A stretch of DNA of 64,000 bases. Source: Planctomycetota bacterium. GTDB taxonomy: Bacteria; Planctomycetota; UBA1135; GCA-002686595. The stretch covers positions 248,001-312,000 of the forward strand of contig JADJNY010000008.1 in NCBI GenBank assembly GCA_016714045.1, read 5' to 3'. The notes below the pieces were generated by a model. The model did not search any database, was not told the DNA's origin, and worked only from the letters and a program-made list of their open reading frames with translations. The position numbers and the translations under genes were made by a program. Every line of letters begins with the position of its first letter. Within the stretch, counting starts at the first letter, position 1. Of this stretch, positions 35,898-43,908 are shown in pieces.

Positions 35898-36215
35898 ATG
35901 GTCAAGCTGCCCCCGCCCCTCGACGAGATCCGGCCGCGCCTCGAGGCCGCGTTCGGCGCTCGGTTGCGCGGCGTGCTGATGTACGGGTCGCGCGCGCGCG
36001 GCGACCATCGCCCGGACTCGGACCTCGATCTGCTGGTGTTGCTCGACGGGCCGATCGAGCTGTCGCGCGACATCGGTGCCACGGTCGACGCGCTATATCC
36101 GCTTCAGCTCGAGGTAGACTACCCGATCCATGCCATGCCGACCGCCGTCGAGCACTTCGAGGCGCAGGACCGGCTCTTCTATCGCAACGTCGCGCGAGAC
36201 GGGGTCGCGTTGTGA
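35898..36215 (+). CDS. minimal nucleotidyltransferase (MNT), probable antitoxin of an MNT/HEPN pair
   Basis: 105 residues from the ATG at 35898, where similarity to the family begins; an earlier in-frame ATG exists at 35868. It carries the catalytic signature GSRARGDHRPDSDLD (GS-X10-DXD), preceded by RLRGVLMY and followed by a third acidic strand LEVDYP. MntA-type antitoxins AMPylate a Tyr of the partner HEPN RNase and so silence it. The stop overlaps the start of the HEPN gene (GTGA). Base composition looks less extreme in G+C than in the flanking transporter genes, consistent with acquisition. Other minimal nucleotidyltransferases of unknown substrate share this signature. Confidence 0.85.
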   Translation: MVKLPPPLDEIRPRLEAAFGARLRGVLMYGSRARGDHRPDSDLDLLVLLDGPIELSRDIGATVDALYPLQLEVDYPIHAMPTAVEHFEAQDRLFYRNVARDGVAL

Positions 36216-36595
36216 GTTCGCACGCGAAGGACGAGTGGGCGCGAGCGCGGCGCTGTCTCGAATCCGCAGAGGTCCTGCTCGCAGCGGGAGACCAAGACGG
36301 CTGCGCCTTCAGGGCGTACTACTCGGCATTCCACGCCGTGACGGCGTACTTCCTTGAGGGCCGCGAGTCTGGGAAACACTCTGCCGTGGAAGCGGCCGTT
36401 CATCGTGAGCTCGCCCAGCCTGGACGCGTCCAGCGCGGATTCGGAGCGGCCTTCACGCGTCTGCAGCCCCTGCGTACGGTCGGCGACTACGGCCTGAATG
36501 AACACGTGCGGGCCGAGGACGGCAAAGAGGCGGTCGACTCCGCGCGCGCCATCCTCGTCGAGTTGCGCGAGCTCGCTGGTGAGGCGTTCCGATGA
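36212..36595 (+). CDS. HEPN domain protein, probable RNase toxin of the MNT/HEPN module
   Basis: 127 residues, GTG start overlapping the MNT stop. It is all-helical, with the HEPN core RAYYSAFHAVTAYFLEG containing an R-X6-H motif (RX4-6H of HEPN RNases), SGKHSAVEAAVHRELAQ, and a late LRTVGDYGLNEHV that corresponds to the usual R..ADY segment. HEPN toxins cleave or trim RNA; the MNT protein encoded just before would neutralise it. The pair sits between the binding-protein and permease genes of a sugar ABC transporter. Some HEPN/MNT pairs serve in kanamycin-type or housekeeping nucleotidyl transfer, so toxicity is inferred. Confidence 0.83.
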   Translation: MSSHAKDEWARARRCLESAEVLLAAGDQDGCAFRAYYSAFHAVTAYFLEGRESGKHSAVEAAVHRELAQPGRVQRGFGAAFTRLQPLRTVGDYGLNEHVRAEDGKEAVDSARAILVELRELAGEAFR

Positions 36596-36662
36596 GCGCC
36601 ACTCGATCCGGAGTTCGGCGGGCCTCGGACGTCGACTCGCTGCAACGCAGCCGAGTCCAGTG

Positions 36663-37760
36663 ATGTCACGGCCGATCGCCCTCCGCTCGCTCGGCCCCGC
36701 GCTCGGGCTCGTCGTCGTGTGGAGCTTCTTCGCGCTCGTCGCCGGCGGCGACTTCGTGGCGCTCGACAACCAGCGCTTGATGCTGTTGCAGACGGCGGTC
36801 GTCGGCTCCGCGGCGGTCGGCGCGACGTGGATCGTGGCGCTCGGCGGCATCGACCTCTCCGTCGGCTCGACGATCGCGCTCGGGACGATGCTCGGCGCGA
36901 TGGCGTTGCGCGGGACGCCCTCGCCGGCGCTCGCGGTGGTCGGGTGTGTCGCGACGGGGCTCGCGTGCGGCGCGTTGATCGGGGCGCTCGTGATCGGCGA
37001 GCTCGCGCGCGTCGCGGGGATCGTCGGCGGCGCCGTGCTCGCGTGGTTCGTCGCGCGAAAGAGCGGCGCAGCCCTCGGCGTGAGCGCCGGCGTCGTGTTC
37101 GCGCTCGTCGTCGCGGTGGGGCTCGCGCGCTTCGTGCCGAGAGTCCCGCTGTCGCCGTTCATCGTGACGCTCGGCGCGTGGGGTGCCTTGCGCGGGCTCG
37201 CGAAGGGCCTCGGCGACAACCAGCCCGTGTACCCGACGTCGACCGCCGGGATCAGCGGGCTGATGGTGCCCGCGGCGGAGGGCCCCTTCGCGTTCCTGCC
37301 GCCGGGCGTGTGGGTGCTGCTCGCCCTCGCGCTCGTCGGCGCGTTCGTGCTGCGGCGCACGGTGCTCGGCGCGAACCTGCTCGCGATCGGGTCGAACGAG
37401 GCGACGGCGCGGCTGTCGGGCATCGCGGTCGAGCGCACGAAGCTCGTCGTCTACGCGCTCGGCGTCGGCTGCGCGGGCGTCGCGGCGCTCTTGCAGCTCT
37501 CGTATCTTTCCATGGGCGACCCGACGACGGCGCAGGGTGCGGAGCTCAAGGTGATCGCGGCCGTCGTGATCGGCGGCGCGAGCCTGTCGGGCGGCGCGGG
37601 GTCGATCCTCGGGACGCTCTTCGGCGCGCTCCTGATGACGGTCGTCGACAACGGCTGCACGAAACTCGGCCTCGACAACTGGGTACAGGAGGTCGTCACC
37701 GGCGGCATCATCGTCGCCGCCGTGGTCGTCGACCGGTTGCGCGCGCGCGGCGCCGGTTGA
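36663..37760 (+). CDS. ribose/xylose-type sugar ABC transporter permease
   Basis: 365 residues, about nine or ten transmembrane helices, BPD_transp_2 family. Diagnostic stretches are IVALGGIDLSVGSTIALGTM near the N-terminus, PFIVTLGAWGALRGLAKG, the cytoplasmic coupling loop with NLLAIGSNEATARLSGIAV, and VIAAVVIGGASLSGGAGSIL. It pairs with the RbsB-type binding protein at 34731-35693. The normal ATPase (RbsA-type) is not between them nor downstream; an MNT/HEPN pair occupies that space. Unless an ATPase is supplied from elsewhere the transporter is incomplete. Start ATG 36663 chosen as the first Met before the hydrophobic N-terminus. Confidence 0.92.
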   Translation: MSRPIALRSLGPALGLVVVWSFFALVAGGDFVALDNQRLMLLQTAVVGSAAVGATWIVALGGIDLSVGSTIALGTMLGAMALRGTPSPALAVVGCVATGLACGALIGALVIGELARVAGIVGGAVLAWFVARKSGAALGVSAGVVFALVVAVGLARFVPRVPLSPFIVTLGAWGALRGLAKGLGDNQPVYPTSTAGISGLMVPAAEGPFAFLPPGVWVLLALALVGAFVLRRTVLGANLLAIGSNEATARLSGIAVERTKLVVYALGVGCAGVAALLQLSYLSMGDPTTAQGAELKVIAAVVIGGASLSGGAGSILGTLFGALLMTVVDNGCTKLGLDNWVQEVVTGGIIVAAVVVDRLRARGAG

Positions 37761-37788
37761 CGCACGGCGCGCTCCAGGGAGGTCTCGC

Positions 37789-38451
37789 ATGGATTCGGCC
37801 CACGGCTCGTCGCGGCCCCTCGTCTTCGTACTCGTCGCCCTCGTCGCGGGCGCCGGCGGTTTCGCCGTCGGCAACGCGCTGCGCCGTGGCGAGGAACCCG
37901 CGCCCATCGCCGCACGAACGGAGGCCGTGACGCAGCGCGAGCTCGAGGCCGTGCGCGACGAGCTGCTCGCGCGCCTCACGCCCCACGCGCTCGCGCCGAC
38001 GGACGCCGAGGTACGGCCGGCGACGTCCTTGGCCGGCGAGCCCGCGCACGACGCGCGCCTCGAAGCACGGCTCGACGCGCTCGAGGCGCGCATCGCGCTC
38101 GCGGAGCGCCCGAGGAGTCCTGACCGCTCCGTGTCGGTGCCCGAGGCGCTGCGTGGTTCTGGTGCGGGTTCGTTGGACGCGATCGCGCGGCGTTTGCGCG
38201 CCTACGCGGAACAGCACGGGGACGACCTCGACGGCTTCGGGGCGGAGCTCGCGGCCGAGCACGCGTTCTGGCGCATCGAGGAGCTGCTCGCCGCCTACGG
38301 CAAGCCGCACGGCGCGCAGGCCGACGACAAGGCCTGGATCCTGCGCTATGGACCGGTCGAGCTCGGTGCGCCGACGCCCGCGGTGACGGTGTTGTTCTAC
38401 TGCGTCGACGGCTACCTCTCCGAGGTCTTCATCGAGGCGGAGGACGATTGA
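37789..38451 (+). CDS. membrane-anchored coiled-coil protein, function unknown
   Basis: 220 residues with an excellent ribosome-binding site (GGGAGGT). One N-terminal hydrophobic helix (about 10-29, LVFVLVALVAGAGGFAVGN) is followed by a heptad-like coiled coil (RELEAVRDELLARLTPH and DARLEARLDALEARIALAE). The compact C-terminal domain of about 90 residues contains AFWRIEELLAAYGKPHGA and VTVLFYCVDGYLSEVFIEAE. The C-terminal strand pattern is reminiscent of small recognition domains, but I do not recognise the family. It starts 28 bases after the permease stop and could be co-transcribed with it. Confidence 0.7.
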   Translation: MDSAHGSSRPLVFVLVALVAGAGGFAVGNALRRGEEPAPIAARTEAVTQRELEAVRDELLARLTPHALAPTDAEVRPATSLAGEPAHDARLEARLDALEARIALAERPRSPDRSVSVPEALRGSGAGSLDAIARRLRAYAEQHGDDLDGFGAELAAEHAFWRIEELLAAYGKPHGAQADDKAWILRYGPVELGAPTPAVTVLFYCVDGYLSEVFIEAEDD

Positions 38452-38491
38452 GCGCGCGCGCCGCGGCGTGACGCAGGTGGAGCGCCTGAGG

Positions 38492-38497
38492 TACGCT
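38492..38497 (+). promoter_or_regulatory. candidate -10 element (TACGCT) of the PhoD-SGNH gene
   Basis: TACGCT eight bases before the ATG at 38506, no recognisable -35. Same hexamer and spacing class as in front of cca. Confidence 0.4.
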
Positions 38498-38505
38498 GCG
38501 CGCGC

Positions 38506-40566
38506 ATGCAGGACGAGCAACGAGGCCCGCAACCGCTCTCGCGCCGCGAGTTCGTCGCGGCGAGCGCGAGCCTGGGAGCGCTTGGGTTGGTCCCGCGACT
38601 CTTCCAGGATCCTCCTTCGGACACGGACGTGCGAGGGGAAGCACTTGGCCCTTTCCTCGGTGCGTGTGAGCTTGGCCAACTCCGAATGTGGATCCGGTCC
38701 CCCGTTCCAGGGCGGTTCGGCCTCGATCTCTCGTGGTTTCGCGCAGGCACGCTCGCAGGCGGACGCGTCTCGACGAACAAGGGCTGTGTTGCGCGAATCG
38801 AGTCGGATCTGTGCGTCACGCAGCAGTTCGAGAATCTCCCTCCCACGCGCGACGTGACGGTCATGAACCTCGGTTGGGGGCTGGGTGTACAGGTTCCCCA
38901 GTTCGACAAAGTCGACGGTCGCGACAAGCCCTTCCTCCGTAGTCTGACGCAGTCCATCCCGTTGGTCTGTTTGGGCAGTGACGAGTTTCGACTGGCCGTT
39001 GGCTCGTGCGCGAATGAGAAACTCGGCGAGACGAACCCCGCATGGAAGGCGCTCCTCGCGGCGAAGCCCGATGCGCTCCTCCTGCTCGGCGACACGCCGT
39101 ACATCGACACGACGGAGCTCGACGTGCAGCGCCGGCGCTACCGCGAGTTCTACTCGAACCCCGACCTCGCCGCGTTGATGCAGGTCACGCCGACGTGGGC
39201 CACGTGGGACGACCACGACTTCGCCGGCGACGGCGCGGACGGCACCGCGAAGGGGAAAGAGAACGCGCGACGCGCGTTCGTCGAGTATCACGCGCTCGCG
39301 AGCTACGGGGAGCGCGATCAAGGCATCTACACGCGCTTCCAGCTCGGCGCCGCGGACGTCTTCGTGCTCGACACGCGTTGGTTCTCGGGCACGGAGCCGT
39401 CGTTCGCGGACGCGACGAAGCCGACGTTGCTCGGCAAGCAGCAGTGGGAGTGGCTCACGCGCGGTCTGAAGGAATCGACGGCGCCCTTCAAGCTCCTCGC
39501 CTGCGGCATGGTCTGGAACGGCGCGGTGCGACCGAACAAGCCCGACTATTGGATGGCGTACCCGCACGAGCGCCAGGCGCTGTTCGACTTCGTCGCGAAG
39601 GAGAAGATCGCCGGCGTCGTGCTCGTCTCGGGCGACATCCACCGCTCGCGCGTCTACGCCTTCCCGCCAGAAAACACCGGCGTCCCCTACCCGCTCCACG
39701 AGCTCGTCACCTCGCCGCTCGGCAACCACCCGATGGACGCGGCGAACGTCGCGTCGAAGGACCTCGTGTTCGACTCCGGGGACAAGCACCAGTTCCTGCT
39801 GCTCGACGTCGAGCGCGAACGCCTCGTCGCCCGCTTCCACGCCGCCGCGCGCGGCGAGGTGCATCGACTGGAGCTCGCGCACGACGACTTGCGGCCGCAC
39901 GCCGCGATCACGCCGCTCGCGCGTACGGACGACGGCGGGAGCGCGCGCACGAAGGTCGTGATGGCGCGCTCCGACGTCGAGGACGCGCGCCTCCTGTTCC
40001 TCGGCGCGTCGACGGTCGAGCGCTGGCACGAGAGCACCGGCGCGGCGCATTGGACGGAGCACCTCGCGCCGCTCGGCGCCGTCGACCTCGGCGTCGGCGG
40101 CGACCGCACCGAGCACGTCCTGTGGCGCCTCGACCACGGCCAGCTCGCGGGTTACGCGCGGCGTCTCGCGCCGCCGAAGCTCGCGGTCGTGCTCGTCGGC
40201 TCGAACAACTTCGCTGCGACGCCGCCGTCGACGCTGGAAGAGGTCGCGCAGGGCCTCGACGCGATCGCCGGACGCTTGTTGCGCGCGCTGCCGACGTCGC
40301 GCGTGCTCGTCCTCGGCGTCTTCCCGCGCGCCGATCTCCCGGACCTGCCCGTCGATCGGATCCCGCGCGCGAACGCGCTCCTTCGCGAGCGGCTCGCGCG
40401 CCGCGGCGAGCGCGCGCGGTTCCTCGACGTCGGCGACGTCTTCCTCGGCTCCGACGGCGCCGTGGTGAAGGAGCTCTTGCCCGACGGGTTGCATCCCTCG
40501 GCCGAGGGGTATCGCCGCGCGTTCGCGCGCATCGACCCCGTGCTCTCGGAACTCCTGCACGACTGA
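38506..40566 (+). CDS. Tat-exported PhoD-like phosphoesterase fused to a C-terminal SGNH hydrolase domain
   Basis: 686 residues. Twin-arginine signal SRREFVAASASLGALGLV (12-29). Residues about 40-165 form the beta-rich N-terminal PhoD domain. The metallophosphatase core follows (GSCANEKLGETNPAWKALLA, LLLGDTPYID, TWDDHDFAGDGADGT, VLVSGDIHRSR), all the metal ligands of PhoD-type phosphodiesterases. Residues about 480-686 are an SGNH/GDSL hydrolase of the PAF-acetylhydrolase type (VDLGVGGDRTEHVLWRLDHG, GSNNF, LLPDGLHPSAEGY). Block I reads LGASTVERW instead of LGDSITQGF: Ser is kept, the following pattern is not. The fusion suggests stepwise removal of phosphate and acyl groups from one exported substrate. 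A free copy of the second domain follows at 40676. Confidence 0.88.
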   Translation: MQDEQRGPQPLSRREFVAASASLGALGLVPRLFQDPPSDTDVRGEALGPFLGACELGQLRMWIRSPVPGRFGLDLSWFRAGTLAGGRVSTNKGCVARIESDLCVTQQFENLPPTRDVTVMNLGWGLGVQVPQFDKVDGRDKPFLRSLTQSIPLVCLGSDEFRLAVGSCANEKLGETNPAWKALLAAKPDALLLLGDTPYIDTTELDVQRRRYREFYSNPDLAALMQVTPTWATWDDHDFAGDGADGTAKGKENARRAFVEYHALASYGERDQGIYTRFQLGAADVFVLDTRWFSGTEPSFADATKPTLLGKQQWEWLTRGLKESTAPFKLLACGMVWNGAVRPNKPDYWMAYPHERQALFDFVAKEKIAGVVLVSGDIHRSRVYAFPPENTGVPYPLHELVTSPLGNHPMDAANVASKDLVFDSGDKHQFLLLDVERERLVARFHAAARGEVHRLELAHDDLRPHAAITPLARTDDGGSARTKVVMARSDVEDARLLFLGASTVERWHESTGAAHWTEHLAPLGAVDLGVGGDRTEHVLWRLDHGQLAGYARRLAPPKLAVVLVGSNNFAATPPSTLEEVAQGLDAIAGRLLRALPTSRVLVLGVFPRADLPDLPVDRIPRANALLRERLARRGERARFLDVGDVFLGSDGAVVKELLPDGLHPSAEGYRRAFARIDPVLSELLHD

Positions 40567-40649
40567 TGGACCGCTGCGACGCCTCGGTCCGCTCCGTCGG
40601 CGTCGGAGCGCGATTCGACGTACGCGACGCGAGCGGACGTCCTGCTCGC

Positions 40650-40655
40650 TATCCT
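40650..40655 (+). promoter_or_regulatory. candidate -10 element (TATCCT) of the stand-alone SGNH gene
   Basis: TATCCT 20 bases before the ATG at 40676. No -35 seen. Confidence 0.35.
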
Positions 40656-40675
40656 CGGCGCACCGCGCCCGCCGC

Positions 40676-41374
40676 ATGAACCACGACGCCGACGACCTCC
40701 GCCCCCACGCCGCGAACACCCCCACGCCGCACACCGAGGACTTCGCGCTCTCGCGCACGCGCGTCGTGATGGCGCGCTCGAACGTCGCCGGCGCGCGCGT
40801 CTTGTTTCTCGGCGACTCGATCACGCAGGGCTTCGAGGTCGAGGACGGCGCGGCGCTCTGGAAGGAAAAGCTCCTCCCGCTCGGCGCCGTCAACCTCGGT
40901 GTCAGCGGCGAGCGCACCGAGCACCTCCTCTGGCGCCTCGACCACGGGCAACTCGACGGGTACGCGGCGAGTGCTTCGCCGCCGAAGCTCGTCGTCCTCC
41001 TGCTCGGCACGAACAACTTCGGCTACGGCGTGCCGTCGACGCCGCTCGAGGTCGCGCAAGGCCTCGACGCGATCGTCGCGAGCATCCGGCGCCAGCTCCC
41101 GACGACGCGCGTGCTCGTGCTCGCGATCTTCCCACGCTCGAGGAACCCCGCCGTCGCGCCGGAGTGGATCCCGCGGGCGAACGCGCTCGGGAAGGAAGGC
41201 CTCGCCAAGCACGGCGAGCGCGTGCGCTTCGCGGACTTCGGGCGCGAGTTCCTCACGGCGGACGGAGCGGTCTCGACGGAGCTCCTCCCGGACGGACTGC
41301 ACGTCTGCGCGGCGGGCTATCGAGTTTGGTGGGAGCGCCTGGAACCGCTCCTCGTCGAGCTCCTCTCCGACTGA
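40676..41374 (+). CDS. SGNH/GDSL hydrolase, PAF-acetylhydrolase beta/gamma-like
   Basis: 232 residues, no signal peptide. Catalytic blocks are all present: I VLFLGDSITQGF (Ser), II NLGVSGERTEHLLWRL (Gly), III LLLGTNNFGYG (Asn), V LLPDGLHVCAAGY (Asp, His). The family hydrolyses acetyl or other short esters from sugars, lipids or polysaccharides. It is clearly a paralogue of the C-terminal domain of the preceding protein (both keep RTEHxLWRLDHGQL and the first-block neighbourhood VMARS-V--AR-LFLG), and unlike that copy retains the normal GDSI block. Arose probably by local duplication. Confidence 0.92.
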   Translation: MNHDADDLRPHAANTPTPHTEDFALSRTRVVMARSNVAGARVLFLGDSITQGFEVEDGAALWKEKLLPLGAVNLGVSGERTEHLLWRLDHGQLDGYAASASPPKLVVLLLGTNNFGYGVPSTPLEVAQGLDAIVASIRRQLPTTRVLVLAIFPRSRNPAVAPEWIPRANALGKEGLAKHGERVRFADFGREFLTADGAVSTELLPDGLHVCAAGYRVWWERLEPLLVELLSD

Positions 41375-41441
41375 CGGGCCTCGTTCGAACGCCTTCGGCG
41401 CGCCCGGCAGCCCGCCGTGCCGAAGCCCCGGCGCCCCGTGC

Positions 41442-41447
41442 TACCGT
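41442..41447 (+). promoter_or_regulatory. candidate -10 element (TACCGT) of the gene at 41454
   Basis: TACCGT six bases before the ATG at 41454. No -35 seen. Confidence 0.35.
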
Positions 41448-41453
41448 GCACGC

Positions 41454-41921
41454 ATGTTCGACCCCGCCACGCACCTCGTCTCGAGCCACCTCATCCGCTG
41501 CGTCCTCGACCTCTCCGATCCGGCGAAGGCGGAGTCCGCGCCGGGGTTGTGGTCGAGCGCGGCGAGCGTGCTCGGCGGCACGCGCGAGAAGGAGCCCGAC
41601 CTCGCGGCGGCGATCGACACGAAGGACGTGAAGGCGCTGCACGCGATCGCCGAGGCGTGGTCCGCGAAGAAGCGGCCCCTTCCCGAGCACGACATCGAGA
41701 TCCTCCGCCGCGCGCTGAAGGCCTTCCAGAAGTCGCTCAAGCTGACGCAGCTCGACAGCGAGTCGACGCTTGGCGGCCGCGGCATGACGAGCGGGCGCCA
41801 GTCGGGCATCGTCGGCATCACGCCGCCCAACCGCTTCCCGCGCGAGGTGTGGGACGAGCTCGTGCGCCAGGGCTCGTTGCGCGGCGGTCGCAACGGCGTG
41901 TACGAGCTGCCGCCGGGTTGA
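41454..41921 (+). CDS. small soluble protein, function unknown
   Basis: 155 residues, cytoplasmic (no signal or membrane segment). It is helical in the first two thirds (PATHLVSSHLIRCVLDLSD, AIDTKDVKALHAIAEAWSA, HDIEILRRALKAFQKSLKL). A Gly/Arg-rich segment (GGRGMTSGRQSG) follows, and the short C-terminus has a possible winged-helix turn (NRFPREVWDELVRQGSLRGG). I do not recognise the family. Coding is supported by consistent G+C-rich third positions, a plausible promoter hexamer directly upstream and a strong terminator hairpin downstream. Confidence 0.7.
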   Translation: MFDPATHLVSSHLIRCVLDLSDPAKAESAPGLWSSAASVLGGTREKEPDLAAAIDTKDVKALHAIAEAWSAKKRPLPEHDIEILRRALKAFQKSLKLTQLDSESTLGGRGMTSGRQSGIVGITPPNRFPREVWDELVRQGSLRGGRNGVYELPPG

Positions 41922-42004
41922 GCGCGCGCCACGCTCTCACCTCGGCACTCGATCGCGCACGCGGACACGCTCGATCGCGCGCGCCTGCGTGCTTCGAAAA
42001 CGAC

Positions 42005-42040
42005 GCGGCCGGTCGCGGAGCGTTCTCCGCGACCGGCCGC
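42005..42040. terminator. perfect 16-bp hairpin between convergent genes
   Basis: Stem 42005-42020 pairs perfectly with 42025-42040 around a CGTT loop. It lies between the plus-strand gene ending at 41921 and the minus-strand gene ending at 42055, so it can serve both. On the minus strand the stem is followed within about six bases by a TTTT run (41997-42000 complement), fitting an intrinsic terminator for that direction. Confidence 0.75.
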
Positions 42041-42054
42041 GAGTCACGCCGCGC

Positions 42055-43747
42055 TCACCAGGTGAGCCGCCACCCGTTCGTCACGTTGAACGTCTCCGGC
42101 GGGCAGAAGATCGCCGCCGAGTTGCGGTAGTACGTCTGGTAGAGCCGCGTCACGCCCGAACCCGGCGTCACGCCGCCGCGCGCGGAGAGCGTGATCGTGT
42201 CGGTGGAGTCGGGGAACGCGGAGGCACCGGCCACGTTTGCGCGCGTGCGCAAACGGACGAGCGTGTCGCCCGCGCAGCGGACGCCGTCGCCGAACGTCGT
42301 GTCGTCGAGCGTGTCGCCCTGGAGGTAGATGCACGACACGACGGCCGGCATGTTCGAGCCCGCGAGCACCATCGTGTCCGGGTTCGTGGTGCCCGTCGCC
42401 GCCAGGTTGGCGCCGTTCACGTTGACGGAGTTCGCGCAGCCATTGCCCGCGCTGCCCGTGTTCCCGCAGGGGCACGGCGTCGTCACGTTCGCGTCGAGCC
42501 CGTCGCCGGTGCAGAACGAGCCGTCCGGCGGGCTCGTTGGGCTGGAAGGACGTGATGAAGGCGTCGTCGTCGAACAGTCCATCGTTGTCGAGCGCAACCG
42601 GGTCGCTCTCGCGGAGCAACACCGTCGTCCCGTCGAGGACGAGCACGCTGTCGAGTGTCGTGTTCGGCTCGTCCGTGTTGCCCGCGAGGACCCAGCGGCC
42701 GTTCGAGTTGCCGTGGAACGCGGAGAAAGCGTTCCCCCAGTGTTCGGTGCCCGCGATCAGATCGCCCGTCTTCGCGAGCAGCGCGCCGTCGCGCACCGCC
42801 CAGTCGTTCGCGGCCGGATCGTCACCGCGTGCGAACCACGTGCCGTTCGGCAAAATGCGCGCGAAGAACACCGAGGTCATCACGGGACCACCCGCGACGA
42901 TCGGTGAGCCCTCCTGGAACACGACGACGTCGTCGACGACGAACACGTTGTCGATCGCCGTGTTCGTGTTCTCGGTGTCGCCGCGCGCGAACCAGTGCAG
43001 ACCGTCCGCGGTGCTGCCGCAGCCGTCGTAGACGAAGCTGTCCCACGTCTCGGCGCCGATCGTGCTGACGCCGGACTGGCGGAACGCGGCCGTGCTCGTG
43101 AGGAGCGCGGGATACCGGAACGGGGAGCAGTTCGTGATCGGCGTGACGCCGTAGAAGATCGTCCCGTCGTCGCGCAACTGCACGGATCCGACGCTGTTGC
43201 CGAGTTGTTCGTCGCCGGTCGGGTTGGCCGGGATGTCGACGAGGCCGGTCAGGGTCGTCCCTTGCTGGAGCACGATCGTGTGCACGCCGCCGATGACCTT
43301 CGTCACCTTCTCGAGGGTGCCCGTGACGCCGCCCTTCGCGCGGAAGGAGAGACCCAGGTTGCCCGCCGAGTCCCACGAGATCGGGTTCGGCGTGTCGAAG
43401 AAGTCGTATTGCTCACCAGCGATCCCGCCCTGCACGGGCTGCCCGTCCTGGACGAACATCGTGCCCGTGAGGCCGCTGCCGAGGAGGAGGAGCGAGTCGT
43501 TCGTGGTTGCCTGAACGGTGCGCCCCTTGACGCACCACTGCGCGCCGTTCTGGCGCACGGCGAGGTCCTCGATCGCGAGCCACGTCGTCGCGACCGGGAG
43601 TCCCGCCGCGTCGAGCGCGCCCGGCACGGTCGAGGTGCTCGAGAGAGCGACTTCGGAGTAGATCACCTGCGGCGTCTGCGCGACGGCGGGGACGGCGAGG
43701 CACGGGAGGAGGAAGATCGAGAGTCGTGTGTTCATGGGTGAAAGCAT
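42055..43747 (-). CDS. secreted protein with C-terminal CPCGN-type tail domain, frameshifted
   Basis: About 563 residues. Start ATG 43747 is preferred over 43735 because GGAGG lies six bases upstream; the signal peptide is RLSIFLLPCLAVPAVAQ. The main body is a repeat-like beta-structured region with recurring W-ARGDTENTNTAIDNVFV, ARGDDPAANDWAVRDGALL and LAGNTDEPNTTLDSVLVLDG, a type I associate with high-GC planctomycetes. At about 42527-42533 (a CCC run) the frame shifts. The tail reads SFCTGDGLD, PCPCGNTGSAGNGCANSVN and FCPPETFNVTNGWRLTW. Function unknown; the tail is shared by three other proteins in this window and may be a sorting or surface-attachment module. Confidence 0.85.
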
Positions 43748-43775
43748 GGAAGGCCTCCGGAACGAGGGAGCACCG

Positions 43776-43781
43776 AGCCTA
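43776..43781 (-). promoter_or_regulatory. candidate -10 element (TAGGCT) of the CPCGN-tail gene
   Basis: TAGGCT on the minus strand, 28 bases before the ATG at 43747, leaving room for the GGAGG ribosome-binding site. The divergent sigma-fusion gene starts at 43909, so the control region is shared. Confidence 0.4.
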
Positions 43782-43908
43782 ACGCGCTCGACACCGAACG
43801 GGACGCCGATCCTGTTCGCAGTCCGTGCGCATTGCGTGGGCATCACGCGCCGGAAAGTCTCGGTTTCCTGACGCACCTCCCGCGGGCACGGCAGGACCGG
43901 TACAACCG

